A stretch of DNA of 64,000 nt from Haloarcula marismortui ATCC 43049. GTDB taxonomy: Archaea; Halobacteriota; Halobacteria; Halobacteriales; Haloarculaceae. Made by a program: the position numbers and the translations under genes. Every line of letters begins with the position of its first letter. The stretch's first letter is position 1. Location: positions 186,001 to 250,000 of the forward strand of contig NC_006397.1 of assembly GCF_000011085.1 (NCBI RefSeq), given 5' to 3'. This document shows positions 10,034 through 17,592 of this stretch, piece after piece. Below the pieces are notes generated by a model. The model saw nothing but the letters and a program-made list of their open reading frames with translations, searched no databases and was not told where the DNA came from.

Positions 10034-10041
10034 CATATAAT
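10034..10041 (+). promoter_or_regulatory. TATA element of the VOC gene
   Basis: CATATAAT lies 25-32 bases before the ATG at 10066, predicting a leaderless or very short-leader transcript. Confidence 0.55.
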
Positions 10042-10065
10042 GGGGAGCCTGACGCAGTCCTTGCC

Positions 10066-10536
10066 ATGTCTCAGGAGACCCCGATCCGTGTCGACCACAT
10101 CGGAATCGCTGTCGAGGACATCGGCGACGCTGAACCGTTCCTGTTCGCACTCGGCTGTCGGAAGCTCATCGAAGAGTCCGTCGAGGGGCGGTTTCGCTGG
10201 GCACAGTACGATTTCGGTCGGGAGGCGTCGCGGCTAGAACTCATCGCACCGGAGGCATCGGACACGTTCCTTACGTCGTATCTCGACAACCACGGTCCGG
10301 GCCTACACCACGTCACGCTCGAAGTGGCCGCTGTCGACGCAGTGAAAGCGGTACTGGAGCGCAACGGATACAGCGTCATTGAGTACCGCGAGTATCAGGA
10401 CTGGACAGAGGCATTTGTGCCACCATCGAACCCGACCGGGGCGCTGTTTCAATTGTTCGAGTATCACGATAGCTACGACGCTGACCGGCCACCTGCCGGC
10501 AAACTCTACGTCGATGGAAGCCGGCTTGATGGGTGA
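10066..10536 (+). CDS. VOC-superfamily protein (methylmalonyl-CoA-epimerase-like)
   Basis: A 156-residue vicinal-oxygen-chelate protein with two beta-alpha-beta-beta-beta modules. The first begins 'RVDHIGIAVEDIGDAEPF' and the second contains 'GPGLHHVTLEV'. Metal-ligand positions expected in this fold are met by His in 'VDHIGIAV', Glu in 'RLELIAPE', His in 'LHHVTLEV' and Glu in 'LFQLFEYHD'. The pattern is nearest to methylmalonyl-CoA epimerase, but glyoxalase or a ring-cleaving dioxygenase relative cannot be excluded. It is transcribed away from the ligase gene and ends about 60 bases from the EthD gene on the other strand. The substrate is unknown; the setting suggests an acyl-CoA or aromatic intermediate. 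Confidence 0.75.
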   Translation: MSQETPIRVDHIGIAVEDIGDAEPFLFALGCRKLIEESVEGRFRWAQYDFGREASRLELIAPEASDTFLTSYLDNHGPGLHHVTLEVAAVDAVKAVLERNGYSVIEYREYQDWTEAFVPPSNPTGALFQLFEYHDSYDADRPPAGKLYVDGSRLDG

Positions 10537-10594
10537 TATCTGCAGAAGGTCGCTCAGGGAAAACGCATCGGTCGGCAAAACAGGTGGAGCGCTA

Positions 10595-10921
10595 TCAGTC
10601 GTCTCTTTCGTCGAGCTGGACCGTTTCCTCGACGATAAGCCGGGGGCCGGCCTCCAGATCGATAAACTCGGCTGCGTCGGCCTGCACTGTTTCGGCAAGG
10701 TCTGAATCAAACGCGTCGCTGAGTGCATCCATGTCCTCGAAATACAGCTCAAGCACGCCGTCGTAGGCCGCACGCTCCGGGTCTGTTGGCACGGATGTCA
10801 CGTAGCGCTGCAACCCCGGCAGATCCTTCGCTAGCTCCGAGTGGTCGCCTTGCCATCGGTCGGCGAACTCCTCGTGAGTGTAGCCATCTCTCCGGACGAG
10901 CAAATCAACGATTTTTGTCAT
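10595..10921 (-). CDS. EthD-domain protein
   Basis: A 108-residue protein with the dimeric alpha-beta-barrel EthD pattern: 'MTKIVDLLVRRDGYTHEEFA' followed by 'WQGDHSELAKDLPGLQRYVT', where His and the 'PGL' turn are typical. EthD-type proteins often accompany oxygenases or aromatic-degradation enzymes as small auxiliary or isomerase-like proteins. A TATA-like GGTAAAAGCC lies about 27 bases before its ATG, so the message should be leaderless. A 17-base inverted repeat sits just upstream of that box, between this gene and the divergent IclR regulator, suggesting direct control by that regulator. The biochemical role is unknown. Confidence 0.7.
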   Translation of the reverse strand: MTKIVDLLVRRDGYTHEEFADRWQGDHSELAKDLPGLQRYVTSVPTDPERAAYDGVLELYFEDMDALSDAFDSDLAETVQADAAEFIDLEAGPRLIVEETVQLDERDD

Positions 10922-10953
10922 GCGTGCGCCATGTCGTCACGGATTGGCTTTTA

Positions 10954-10970
10954 CCTGCCGATCTGGCAGG
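10954..10970. promoter_or_regulatory. Inverted repeat, possible IclR operator
   Basis: CCTGCC and GGCAGG form perfect 6-base arms around a GATCT spacer. The repeat lies in the 112-base gap between the divergent EthD and IclR genes, directly upstream of the EthD TATA-like box. Placement and symmetry suit a dimeric repressor or activator. Confidence 0.45.
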
Positions 10971-11033
10971 GCCACCACTGATTCAAGCTACTCGAACAAA
11001 ACACTTGTAAGTCGATTAGTCATGTGTGTACGT

Positions 11034-11804
11034 ATGGCAATCCCGCCCGCTGTCAACAGGCCGGTCGGAACGATCGAGAGAGCAATCGAGATCATGGAGT
11101 ATCTCAAGGAACACGACACGGCCACGGTGTCTGAAATGACAGCCCACCTCGACTGTGCGAAGAGTACAACACACAGATACATGAAGACACTCGCGGCCAA
11201 CAGTCTCCTCGTCGAGGACGATAACGAGTATCAGCTCGGGATCCGCTTTCTGGACTACGGCGAAGTGGCACGGAACAAATACCGGCTCTACGACGAGGCG
11301 AAGCCAAGAGTCGACGAACTCGCGGAAGAGACCGAGGAAAAAATCTGGTGTGCCGTTGAAGAACACGGCCGGAGCGTCCACATCTACGGCGCTCAGGGGA
11401 AACACTCGGTGCAGACGTACGCCCGAGTTGGCCATCGGAACTATCTCCACCAGCACGCCGCGGGGAAGGCCATACTGGCACACCTTCCAGACAACCAGAT
11501 CACGAAGACCATCGACAGGCATGGCTTGCCTGGCCGGACGCCACAGACGATCACCGACCGGGACGAACTCTGGGAGGAAATCGAGGCCATCCGTGACCGC
11601 GGATACGCGTTCAACTTTCAGGAGTCGGTGGAGGGACTGCACGCGGTCGGGGCCCCGATCACGGACGAGAACGACATTGCCATCGGGGCGATCAGTGTCT
11701 CTGGCCCAGCAAGCCGGCTTGAAGGCCCCATTCTTCGGGACGAACTGCCGACGCTGCTACTGGGCGTTGTCAACGAGATCGGGATAAACATGGCCCATCC
11801 TTGA
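11034..11804 (+). CDS. IclR-family transcription regulator
   Basis: A complete regulator of about 256 residues. The N-terminal winged helix-turn-helix covers roughly residues 10-70 ('IERAIEIMEYLKEHDTATVS', 'CAKSTTHRYMKTL'). The ligand domain follows, with 'HQHAAGKAILAHLP' and 'SVEGLHAVGAPI'. The ATG at 11034 is preferred because it sits just before the conserved helix; another ATG 12 bases upstream is possible. The C-terminal part closely matches the IclR fragment at the window start. It is divergent from the EthD gene, with an inverted repeat between them. IclR proteins in such settings usually respond to aromatic acids or CoA thioesters. The ligand here is not shown. Confidence 0.88.
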   Translation: MAIPPAVNRPVGTIERAIEIMEYLKEHDTATVSEMTAHLDCAKSTTHRYMKTLAANSLLVEDDNEYQLGIRFLDYGEVARNKYRLYDEAKPRVDELAEETEEKIWCAVEEHGRSVHIYGAQGKHSVQTYARVGHRNYLHQHAAGKAILAHLPDNQITKTIDRHGLPGRTPQTITDRDELWEEIEAIRDRGYAFNFQESVEGLHAVGAPITDENDIAIGAISVSGPASRLEGPILRDELPTLLLGVVNEIGINMAHP

Positions 11805-11909
11805 GGCTACCAGCGTAGTTCCAGCGGGGCAACGAGCAGTTTTCGAGTTGTACTTCGCTGCGTGTGGCTGCGGTCGAACGATGGACCCCGTTTTGGGGAC
11901 GAGATGCGC

Positions 11910-12722
11910 TCACTCGCTGGCCCACTCTGGATCTCTGTCTTCGAGGAACGCGTCGATACCTTCGTCCTTGTCACCGGTTGCGAACAGTTGAGCGAACAGT
12001 TCGGCTTCGTACTCAATGCCGGCTTCGAGGTCCATTCGGGAACTGGCACGAACGGCTTTCTTCGCTAATTCGAGCGCCGCAGGGCTTTTTTCTGCAATCG
12101 ACGACGCGATGTCGTAGACACGCTCATCGAAGGAGTCGTCATCGTGAACTTCGTCGACGAGGCCGATATCGACAGCCTCCGACGCGTCGATAAGTTCGCC
12201 AGTGAGGATAAGCCGCATTGCGTGGCCCTCGCCGACCAGGCGCGGCAGTCGCTGTGTGCCGCCACCACCAGGCATGATGCCAAGGTTGATTTCCGGCTGC
12301 CCAAATTTCGCATCCGTATGCGCGATCCGGATATCAGCCGCCTGAATCAGCTCACAGCCGCCGCCGAGGGCGTGCCCGTTGATACGGGCGATGACCGGCA
12401 TCGGGCACTCGTCGACGTACTCGTAGACGCGAGGTCGCTTGCTCGCCTCCCGTTGCTCTAGCATATCCCGCTCGCGGAGTTCCGTTACGTCCGCACCCGC
12501 AACGAATGCGCCGGTGTCTGCCGCGCCAGTCAACACGACAGCACGAACGTCGCTGTCCGGGATTGCGTCGAAGACCTGCTTGAACTCCGACCGCAACTGG
12601 GTGTTGAGCGCGTTTCGAGCCTCCGGGCGGTGTAATTCGACGGTAGCGACGTTCTCCACGCGGTCCCCGACGCGCACCGAGACCGTTTCACAGTCCGCCG
12701 CAATGTCAGCGAGGTCCGTCAT
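11910..12722 (-). CDS. Enoyl-CoA hydratase/isomerase (PaaF-like)
   Basis: A crotonase-fold enzyme of about 270 residues. The oxyanion-hole motifs are 'GAFVAGADVTELRE' and 'RINGHALGGGCELI'. The first catalytic Glu is seen in 'FGQPEINLGIMPGGGGTQRL'. By eye the second catalytic Glu of classic hydratases, which precedes the 'LTG' turn, is replaced by Arg in 'HAMRLILTGE', so full hydratase chemistry is not certain. Starting at 12722 gives a four-base ATGA overlap with the dehydrogenase gene upstream. With that gene it likely handles the dehydroadipyl-CoA steps of phenylacetate breakdown or general beta-oxidation. Confidence 0.85.
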   Translation of the reverse strand: MTDLADIAADCETVSVRVGDRVENVATVELHRPEARNALNTQLRSEFKQVFDAIPDSDVRAVVLTGAADTGAFVAGADVTELRERDMLEQREASKRPRVYEYVDECPMPVIARINGHALGGGCELIQAADIRIAHTDAKFGQPEINLGIMPGGGGTQRLPRLVGEGHAMRLILTGELIDASEAVDIGLVDEVHDDDSFDERVYDIASSIAEKSPAALELAKKAVRASSRMDLEAGIEYEAELFAQLFATGDKDEGIDAFLEDRDPEWASE

Positions 12723-13606
12723 GCGTCCCCCCACTCGCCGCTGGTGCCAACGATGTCACCGTCCTCCCAGACGTAGAACCCCTCGCCGGATTTCTTGCCG
12801 AGTTTGCCCGCACGGACCTTCCGTTTCAGGATCTGTGGCGGACGGAACCGTTCACCGAGTTCGTCACGCAGGTATTCGAGGATGTCGAGTCGGACATCAA
12901 GACCGACGACGTCGCCGAGTTCGATAGGTCCCATCGGGTGATTGTAGCCGAGTTCCATCGCGGTGTCGATGTCCTGCGGTGTTGCAACGCCTTCCTGCAC
13001 CATCCGCATCGCTTCGACTCCCAGCGAGACGCCAAGGCGGGAGGAGGCAAAGCCCGGTGCATCGGCCACCTCCACCGGTGTCTTGTCGATCCCGTTCACG
13101 AACTCCCGGGCACGCGCAATCGTTTCGGCACTCGTCTGTTCCGCGACGACAATCTCGACGAGTGCCATAATGTGCACCGGATTGAAAAAGTGAAGGCCAA
13201 TAGCTCGCTCGGGATAGTCAAGGACGCTCGCTATCTCAGTCAGTGACAGCGAAGAAGTGTTTGAAGCGATAAGCGTCGCCGGGTCGACGTGGGATTCGAC
13301 CGCAGTGAGCGTCTCGTGTTTGATCGCCATCTCTTCGGGGACTGCTTCCACGACGAGGTCTGCCCCAGTCACGGCCTCTTCTAGCGAGGTCGTCCCTTTG
13401 AGGCGGTCTATCGTTGCCTCGGCCGTCGATTCGGTCACTTTCTCCCGGGCGATACCCTCCTCCAGATTCGACTCGATGGCGGTCAGGCCGTCGTCGACGA
13501 TATCCGCCTCGATATCACGGAGAGAGACGTCGTGACCGGCCATTGCAGATACTTGAGCGATACCGTGGCCCATGGTACCGGCGCCTAGGATAGCTACGTG
13601 CATCAT
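12719..13606 (-). CDS. 3-hydroxyacyl-CoA dehydrogenase (PaaH-like)
   Basis: A 295-residue NAD-dependent enzyme that oxidises 3-hydroxyacyl-CoA to 3-ketoacyl-CoA. The Rossmann motif is 'ILGAGTMGHGIAQVSAMAGH' at the N-terminus. 'ASNTSSLSLTEIA' and 'GLHFFNPVHIMALVEIV', with the catalytic His, follow near residues 115-150. The C-terminal helical domain has 'GFASSRLGVSLGVEAMRM'. Start is at 13606 or at the next Met (13603). It is coupled to the enoyl-CoA hydratase and divergent from a thiolase gene, so the trio covers the last beta-oxidation-like steps. In phenylacetate breakdown it would act on 3-hydroxyadipyl-CoA; that specificity is inferred from the cluster. Confidence 0.9.
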   Translation of the reverse strand: MMHVAILGAGTMGHGIAQVSAMAGHDVSLRDIEADIVDDGLTAIESNLEEGIAREKVTESTAEATIDRLKGTTSLEEAVTGADLVVEAVPEEMAIKHETLTAVESHVDPATLIASNTSSLSLTEIASVLDYPERAIGLHFFNPVHIMALVEIVVAEQTSAETIARAREFVNGIDKTPVEVADAPGFASSRLGVSLGVEAMRMVQEGVATPQDIDTAMELGYNHPMGPIELGDVVGLDVRLDILEYLRDELGERFRPPQILKRKVRAGKLGKKSGEGFYVWEDGDIVGTSGEWGDA

Positions 13607-13668
13607 TTCTCAGCACAGTAGCGAGGGGTAAAAACGTTGCCTGCGTCCCGCTGCCAGTGTGGCCTGCA

Positions 13669-13675
13669 TTTAATA
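13669..13675 (+). promoter_or_regulatory. TATA element of the thiolase gene
   Basis: TTTAATA is centred about 31 bases before the ATG at 13703. On the opposite strand, near 13628-13635, GTTTTTAC plays the same part for the divergent dehydrogenase gene. Confidence 0.5.
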
Positions 13676-13702
13676 CGGCGGCCGCGATATGAACCGGTGA
13701 GG

Positions 13703-14848
13703 ATGACTGCTTCCGACTCGCAAGCCGTTGTTGTCGATGCCGTACGAACGCCACAGGTACCGAAGGATGGCGCATTGGCTGGGACACATCCCGAAGACCT
13801 CGTCTCCACTGTGCTTACTGCACTTGTTGACCGGACCGGTGTCCCGGCCGTCGAGTGGGATGACTTCCGGCTCGGGTGTGCAAACCAGGAGGGCGAGCAG
13901 GGCCGAAACCTCGCCCGGCAGTCGATACTCGCCGGCGGGTTTCCCGAGACAGTGCCCGGGGCGACAACGACCCGCCTGTGTGGCTCTTCGCTGACGACGC
14001 TTGTCGACGCCGCTCGCGCCATCGAGGCGGGCGACGGGGCGGTGTATCCGGTGGCCGGTGTCGAACACATGAGCACCGTCCCTTTCTCCGACTGGCTGCA
14101 TCCCGCTATCGAACAGCGGTACGACCCCGACAGGCTTCCGATGGGACAGACGGCCGAAACCATCGCACGGACCCACGATATCAGCCGAAAAGCCCAGGAC
14201 GAGTTCGCGTTGCGTTCACACGAGCGGGCGGTCGCTGCCATGGAAAGCGGTCGGTTCGATGCAGAGACCGTGCCAGTCCACACCGACGAGACAGCGGTAG
14301 AGAGCGATAAAACACCGCGAGCAGACACGTCAGTCGAGCAGTTGAGCGAACTCCCGACAGTGTTCCGTGACGACGAGGCAGCGACAGTCACGCCGGGGAA
14401 CGCATCACCGCTGACCGACGGTGCGGCCGGGATGCTCGTCACTTCGGCGGCGTACGCGGACCAGCACGGTCTCGATGTCCTCGGCCGGATCGAGACGCGG
14501 TCTGTCGCTGGTGTCGACCCGCTGGTCATGGGACGGGGACCGATTCCGGCCACGCGTGCTGCACTGGACAATGCCGGCCTGACAATCGACGATATCGATC
14601 TCGTGGAACTCAACGAGGCGTTCGCGGCCCAGAGTCTCCACTGCAAGCGCGAGCTGGGGATTCCGACTGAGCGGCTCAACGTCAACGGTGGGGCTATCGC
14701 GTTAGGCCATCCGCTTGGCTGTTCGGGGGCACGAATCACGACGACATTGTTACACGAGATGCAACGGCAGGACGCGACCCACGGACTGGCGACGATGTGT
14801 GTCGGTTTCGGTCAGGGCATCGCGGTTGTGTTCGAGAATCCCTGCTAG
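13703..14848 (+). CDS. Acetyl-CoA acyltransferase (thiolase, PaaJ-like)
   Basis: A thiolase of about 381 residues. The nucleophilic Cys is in 'TTTRLCGSSLTTLVDAARAI', the catalytic His in 'NGGAIALGHPLGCSGARI' and the second Cys in 'ATMCVGFGQGIAVVFE'. 'ELNEAFAAQSLHCKREL' is also typical. The ATG at 13703 is preferred to one 66 bases upstream because it follows the TATA-like box at leaderless distance and precedes the conserved 'VVVDAVRTPQ'. With the hydratase and dehydrogenase opposite, it would cleave 3-oxoadipyl-CoA to succinyl-CoA and acetyl-CoA in phenylacetate breakdown. A general beta-oxidation role remains possible. Confidence 0.9.
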   Translation: MTASDSQAVVVDAVRTPQVPKDGALAGTHPEDLVSTVLTALVDRTGVPAVEWDDFRLGCANQEGEQGRNLARQSILAGGFPETVPGATTTRLCGSSLTTLVDAARAIEAGDGAVYPVAGVEHMSTVPFSDWLHPAIEQRYDPDRLPMGQTAETIARTHDISRKAQDEFALRSHERAVAAMESGRFDAETVPVHTDETAVESDKTPRADTSVEQLSELPTVFRDDEAATVTPGNASPLTDGAAGMLVTSAAYADQHGLDVLGRIETRSVAGVDPLVMGRGPIPATRAALDNAGLTIDDIDLVELNEAFAAQSLHCKRELGIPTERLNVNGGAIALGHPLGCSGARITTTLLHEMQRQDATHGLATMCVGFGQGIAVVFENPC

Positions 14849-14854
14849 TGCCGG

Positions 14855-16291
14855 CTACCGGCGCTGGCTGGCGACCTGTGCTTTGAAGCCGTATCTGATG
14901 ACCCCCTCCTGCGTGTAGATGCGTCGCGTCGTCAGCACGACAGGTGTGCCTATCGTGACTTCGTCCGTCGCCTGAAGCACCTGTGCAGGGACACTCACGG
15001 TCTGCTCGCCTGATTGACTATGGAGCGCGATGATAGCACTATCGAACTGGCCGCTTTTCGACTGCTGGGCGACGAACTCCGGTGGCGCACCGCCCTGTCG
15101 GATAGTCGTTACTGCCTCGACTGTCCCTGTCCCGGGCAGTTCGACAGCCTCGAAATCGCTGGTGCGCTCGTGACAGTCCGTACAGGCCCCGGTCGGCGGG
15201 AAGTTCAACGCCTCACACGCGGAACACCGACCGGCGACAAGCCGGTGGCGTTGCGGAATCGTCCGCTGCCAGGACGGGACACTGACGTACGCTCCGCCAC
15301 CTTCGGGTTCGTCGCGCGTAATCTCGCCTCGCCGCCTGAGGTACGCGGCGTAGGACAGGGAGACAGCACCGTCCAGCGCAGTGTTGACCGGAACGGGACC
15401 AGTGGCGACGAAGAGCGTCGCACTCGCGCCGCTTCCGTACGCAGCAATCAACACACGTTCAGCGCCATCCGCAAACGCTGTCGCCGCCCCGAGAAATGCG
15501 CTTGCTGCGCCGGTGTCCCCGAGCGAACTAACTGTGTCAGCGGCGGCGATAGTCGCTGCGTCAACCCCGAGCGCACCTGTTGCCCGATACGGGAGCTTTC
15601 CGTCCGGAGACTGGACCGCTGCTGCATCGACTGTCTCCATCGGCACGTCCAGTCTGTCCGCCGCACTGCCGAGTGTGGTCGTGAACGCCTCGCGGTCGTA
15701 CTGCGTCACGCCCAGACCGGTCGTCCGGTCGTCCCCGCCCGTTCTGAAACGCGTTCCGGGGTAGGCCTCCGTGTGTGACGCTCGCTCAATGACGGTTCCG
15801 GGACCGTCATCGTCGACAACGAGCGCGACGCTCCCGGCACCGGCGGCGTGCTCGACCTCGCTGTCAGGGTCGCCCCGCGGACAGTCACTGATGATGACGA
15901 GGCCGATGTCCTCCCCGAACGGCCCGCCGTCCATGGTTGCGTCCAGTGCTTGCGCACCGGCGTGCGTGGAGCCGGTTATCGTCTGCGTCTTTGCATCGTC
16001 GGGGACGTTGAGAATACTGCAGAGTCTCGCTGCAAGGTCCTCTTCGGCCATCGGCGGTGTCGTCGTCGCAAAGGCCAGATGCGCAACGGCCGCGCCGGAC
16101 GCGTCAGCTGCAGTGAGCGCACGGCGGGCCGCTTCGACACCCATCGTGACTGCGTCTTCGTCGGCATCGGGGACCGCCTTCTCATCAACCCCCGCCGCAT
16201 CGAACCGACCCCAGGCGGCTTCGAACTCTTCAGCGTCGATCCGCAGGCGAGGTGCGTACGCACCGATGGCCGCAAGCCCTGCGGCAGTCAT
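14855..16291 (-). CDS. HMG-CoA-synthase-like protein fused to a DUF35 domain
   Basis: A 478-residue two-part protein. Residues 1 to about 340 have the HMG-CoA-synthase/thiolase-like fold ('LAAIGAYAPRLRIDAEEFEA', 'HLAFATTTPPMAEEDLAARL'). Where archaeal HMG-CoA synthases carry the acyl-binding Cys ('ACKAGTAA'), this one reads 'TGSTHAGAQAL'; my by-eye alignment puts Thr109 there, so condensation chemistry is doubtful. Residues from about 345 form a DUF35 module: a zinc ribbon 'CSACEALNFPPTGACTDC' and then an OB fold. DUF35 proteins bridge thiolase and HMG-CoA synthase in archaea. The gene overlaps the SCP2-type thiolase gene by four bases, so the two products probably form a complex. Substrate unknown. 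Confidence 0.8.
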   Translation of the reverse strand: MTAAGLAAIGAYAPRLRIDAEEFEAAWGRFDAAGVDEKAVPDADEDAVTMGVEAARRALTAADASGAAVAHLAFATTTPPMAEEDLAARLCSILNVPDDAKTQTITGSTHAGAQALDATMDGGPFGEDIGLVIISDCPRGDPDSEVEHAAGAGSVALVVDDDGPGTVIERASHTEAYPGTRFRTGGDDRTTGLGVTQYDREAFTTTLGSAADRLDVPMETVDAAAVQSPDGKLPYRATGALGVDAATIAAADTVSSLGDTGAASAFLGAATAFADGAERVLIAAYGSGASATLFVATGPVPVNTALDGAVSLSYAAYLRRRGEITRDEPEGGGAYVSVPSWQRTIPQRHRLVAGRCSACEALNFPPTGACTDCHERTSDFEAVELPGTGTVEAVTTIRQGGAPPEFVAQQSKSGQFDSAIIALHSQSGEQTVSVPAQVLQATDEVTIGTPVVLTTRRIYTQEGVIRYGFKAQVASQRR

Positions 16292-17460
16292 CGTGCGGCC
16301 TCCCGTTCGAGGATGTGGACAACTGCGCTGCCGCCGCTCCCACCCACGTTGTGAGTCAGCCCGTACTTCGGGGCCGCTAGCTGCCGGTCCGCAGCGCCGC
16401 CGGTGAGTTGTTTGAACGCCTCGACAAGCTGTCCGGCACCGGTTGCGCCGATAGGGTGACCCTTTGATTTCAGCCCGCCGGAGAGATTGACCGGCATTGC
16501 TCCGTCAGATTCGGTCGTTCCCGCTTCAAGTAACTGTGGGGCCTCGCCGCGGTCACAGAACCCGAGGTCCTCGTATGCAAGCAGTTCGGCGATCGTGAAG
16601 CAATCGTGGACCTCTGCGAAATCGAGGTCGTCAGGGCCAACCCCGGCACGGTCGTAGGCTGTGTCTGCGGCCATTTCCGAGGCAGAAATCGAAGTGTAGC
16701 TGTTTCGCTGGAAGAGACCGACCCGGTCGCTGGCCGCGCCGACCCCGGCGATCCGGACCGGGTCGTCGGTGTACTGCCCGACGACGTCCTCACTCGCGAT
16801 GAGCGCGACCGCTGCGCCGTCAGAGGTCGGACAGCAGTGATAGAGGTTCAAGGGGTCTGCGACGACCGGTGCGCCGACGGCGTCTTCGAGGGAGCATTCG
16901 AAGCCCAGGTGGGCCTTCGGGTTCTTTGCGCCGTTCCGATGGTTCTTGACCGCCACCATCGAGAGGTGCTCCTCGCTGGCCTCGTACTCCCGTAGATACG
17001 CACTTGCCATCTGTGCGTAAACGCCAGAGAAGGTCGTCCCAGTCAGCCGTTCCCACTCTGTTTCACCGGAAACACCAAGCCAGTACTTCGTCACATCGCT
17101 GCTCATGTCTGTCATGACTTCGACGCCGCCAGCCAGCGCTACGTCGGCCATCCCGCTTTTGACTGCCTGCACTGCCTGTCGGACAGCGTAGCCCGACGCG
17201 GCGCAGGCGTTTTCAACGCGCACGCTGGGGACGCCGTGCAGCCCAGCGTGTTCAGTCGCTGCCGGTCCAGAGAGACCGAGCTGTCGACCGCCCACGCCGA
17301 GTGAGCCGACGACCGCTTCGTCTATCGCGTTCGTATCGATACCATGGTCGACACTGTCGATGGCTTCGCTGACTGCGTGGTCGAACAGTGATCTGTAGCT
17401 CTCTTCGGGCATCGAGCCAAACGGCGTTTGCCCTGCGCCGATGAGATACGCATCCCGCAT
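16288..17460 (-). CDS. SCP2-type thiolase family protein
   Basis: About 390 residues, of the thiolase branch that works with DUF35 partners. The nucleophile Cys is in 'VENACAASGYAVRQAVQAVK'. The His of 'EVHDCFTIAELL' and the motif 'GGLKSKGHPIGATGAGQLVE' complete the active site. The start at 17460 precedes 'MRDAYLIGAGQTPFG' and lies about 27 bases after a TATA-like CTATTTTTC, so the message is probably leaderless; an upstream in-frame start adds unrelated sequence. It is coupled to the HMG-CoA-synthase-like/DUF35 gene. It may be an acetoacetyl-CoA-type thiolase or a carbon-carbon lyase such as the steroid aldolases of this group. Confidence 0.85.
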   Translation of the reverse strand: MRDAYLIGAGQTPFGSMPEESYRSLFDHAVSEAIDSVDHGIDTNAIDEAVVGSLGVGGRQLGLSGPAATEHAGLHGVPSVRVENACAASGYAVRQAVQAVKSGMADVALAGGVEVMTDMSSDVTKYWLGVSGETEWERLTGTTFSGVYAQMASAYLREYEASEEHLSMVAVKNHRNGAKNPKAHLGFECSLEDAVGAPVVADPLNLYHCCPTSDGAAVALIASEDVVGQYTDDPVRIAGVGAASDRVGLFQRNSYTSISASEMAADTAYDRAGVGPDDLDFAEVHDCFTIAELLAYEDLGFCDRGEAPQLLEAGTTESDGAMPVNLSGGLKSKGHPIGATGAGQLVEAFKQLTGGAADRQLAAPKYGLTHNVGGSGGSAVVHILEREAAR

Positions 17461-17559
17461 ACATGGAACTCTGAGGGTACTGAAAAATAGCTTTGCATCG
17501 TTTGCTGACAGCCTTAGACCAAGCACGCAACTGGCGGTGCAGTGACCAATCCCAAACCA

Positions 17560-17566
17560 TTTTATC
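17560..17566 (+). promoter_or_regulatory. TATA element of the second ligase gene
   Basis: TTTTATC is centred 29-30 bases before the ATG at 17593. This supports that start over a TTG codon six bases earlier and predicts a leaderless transcript. Confidence 0.55.
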
Positions 17567-17592
17567 ATTAACATTCAATTCTATCATTGAAG

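Noticed and set aside
13603-14739. Open frame of more than 370 codons opposite the thiolase gene
   Set aside because: Ser/Arg-rich and without motifs; the thiolase on the plus strand has all its catalytic residues.
16288-17574. Longer start of the SCP2-type thiolase at 17574
   Set aside because: The extra 38 residues are Cys- and Phe-rich and unlike the family; the ATG at 17460 sits at leaderless distance from a TATA-like box.
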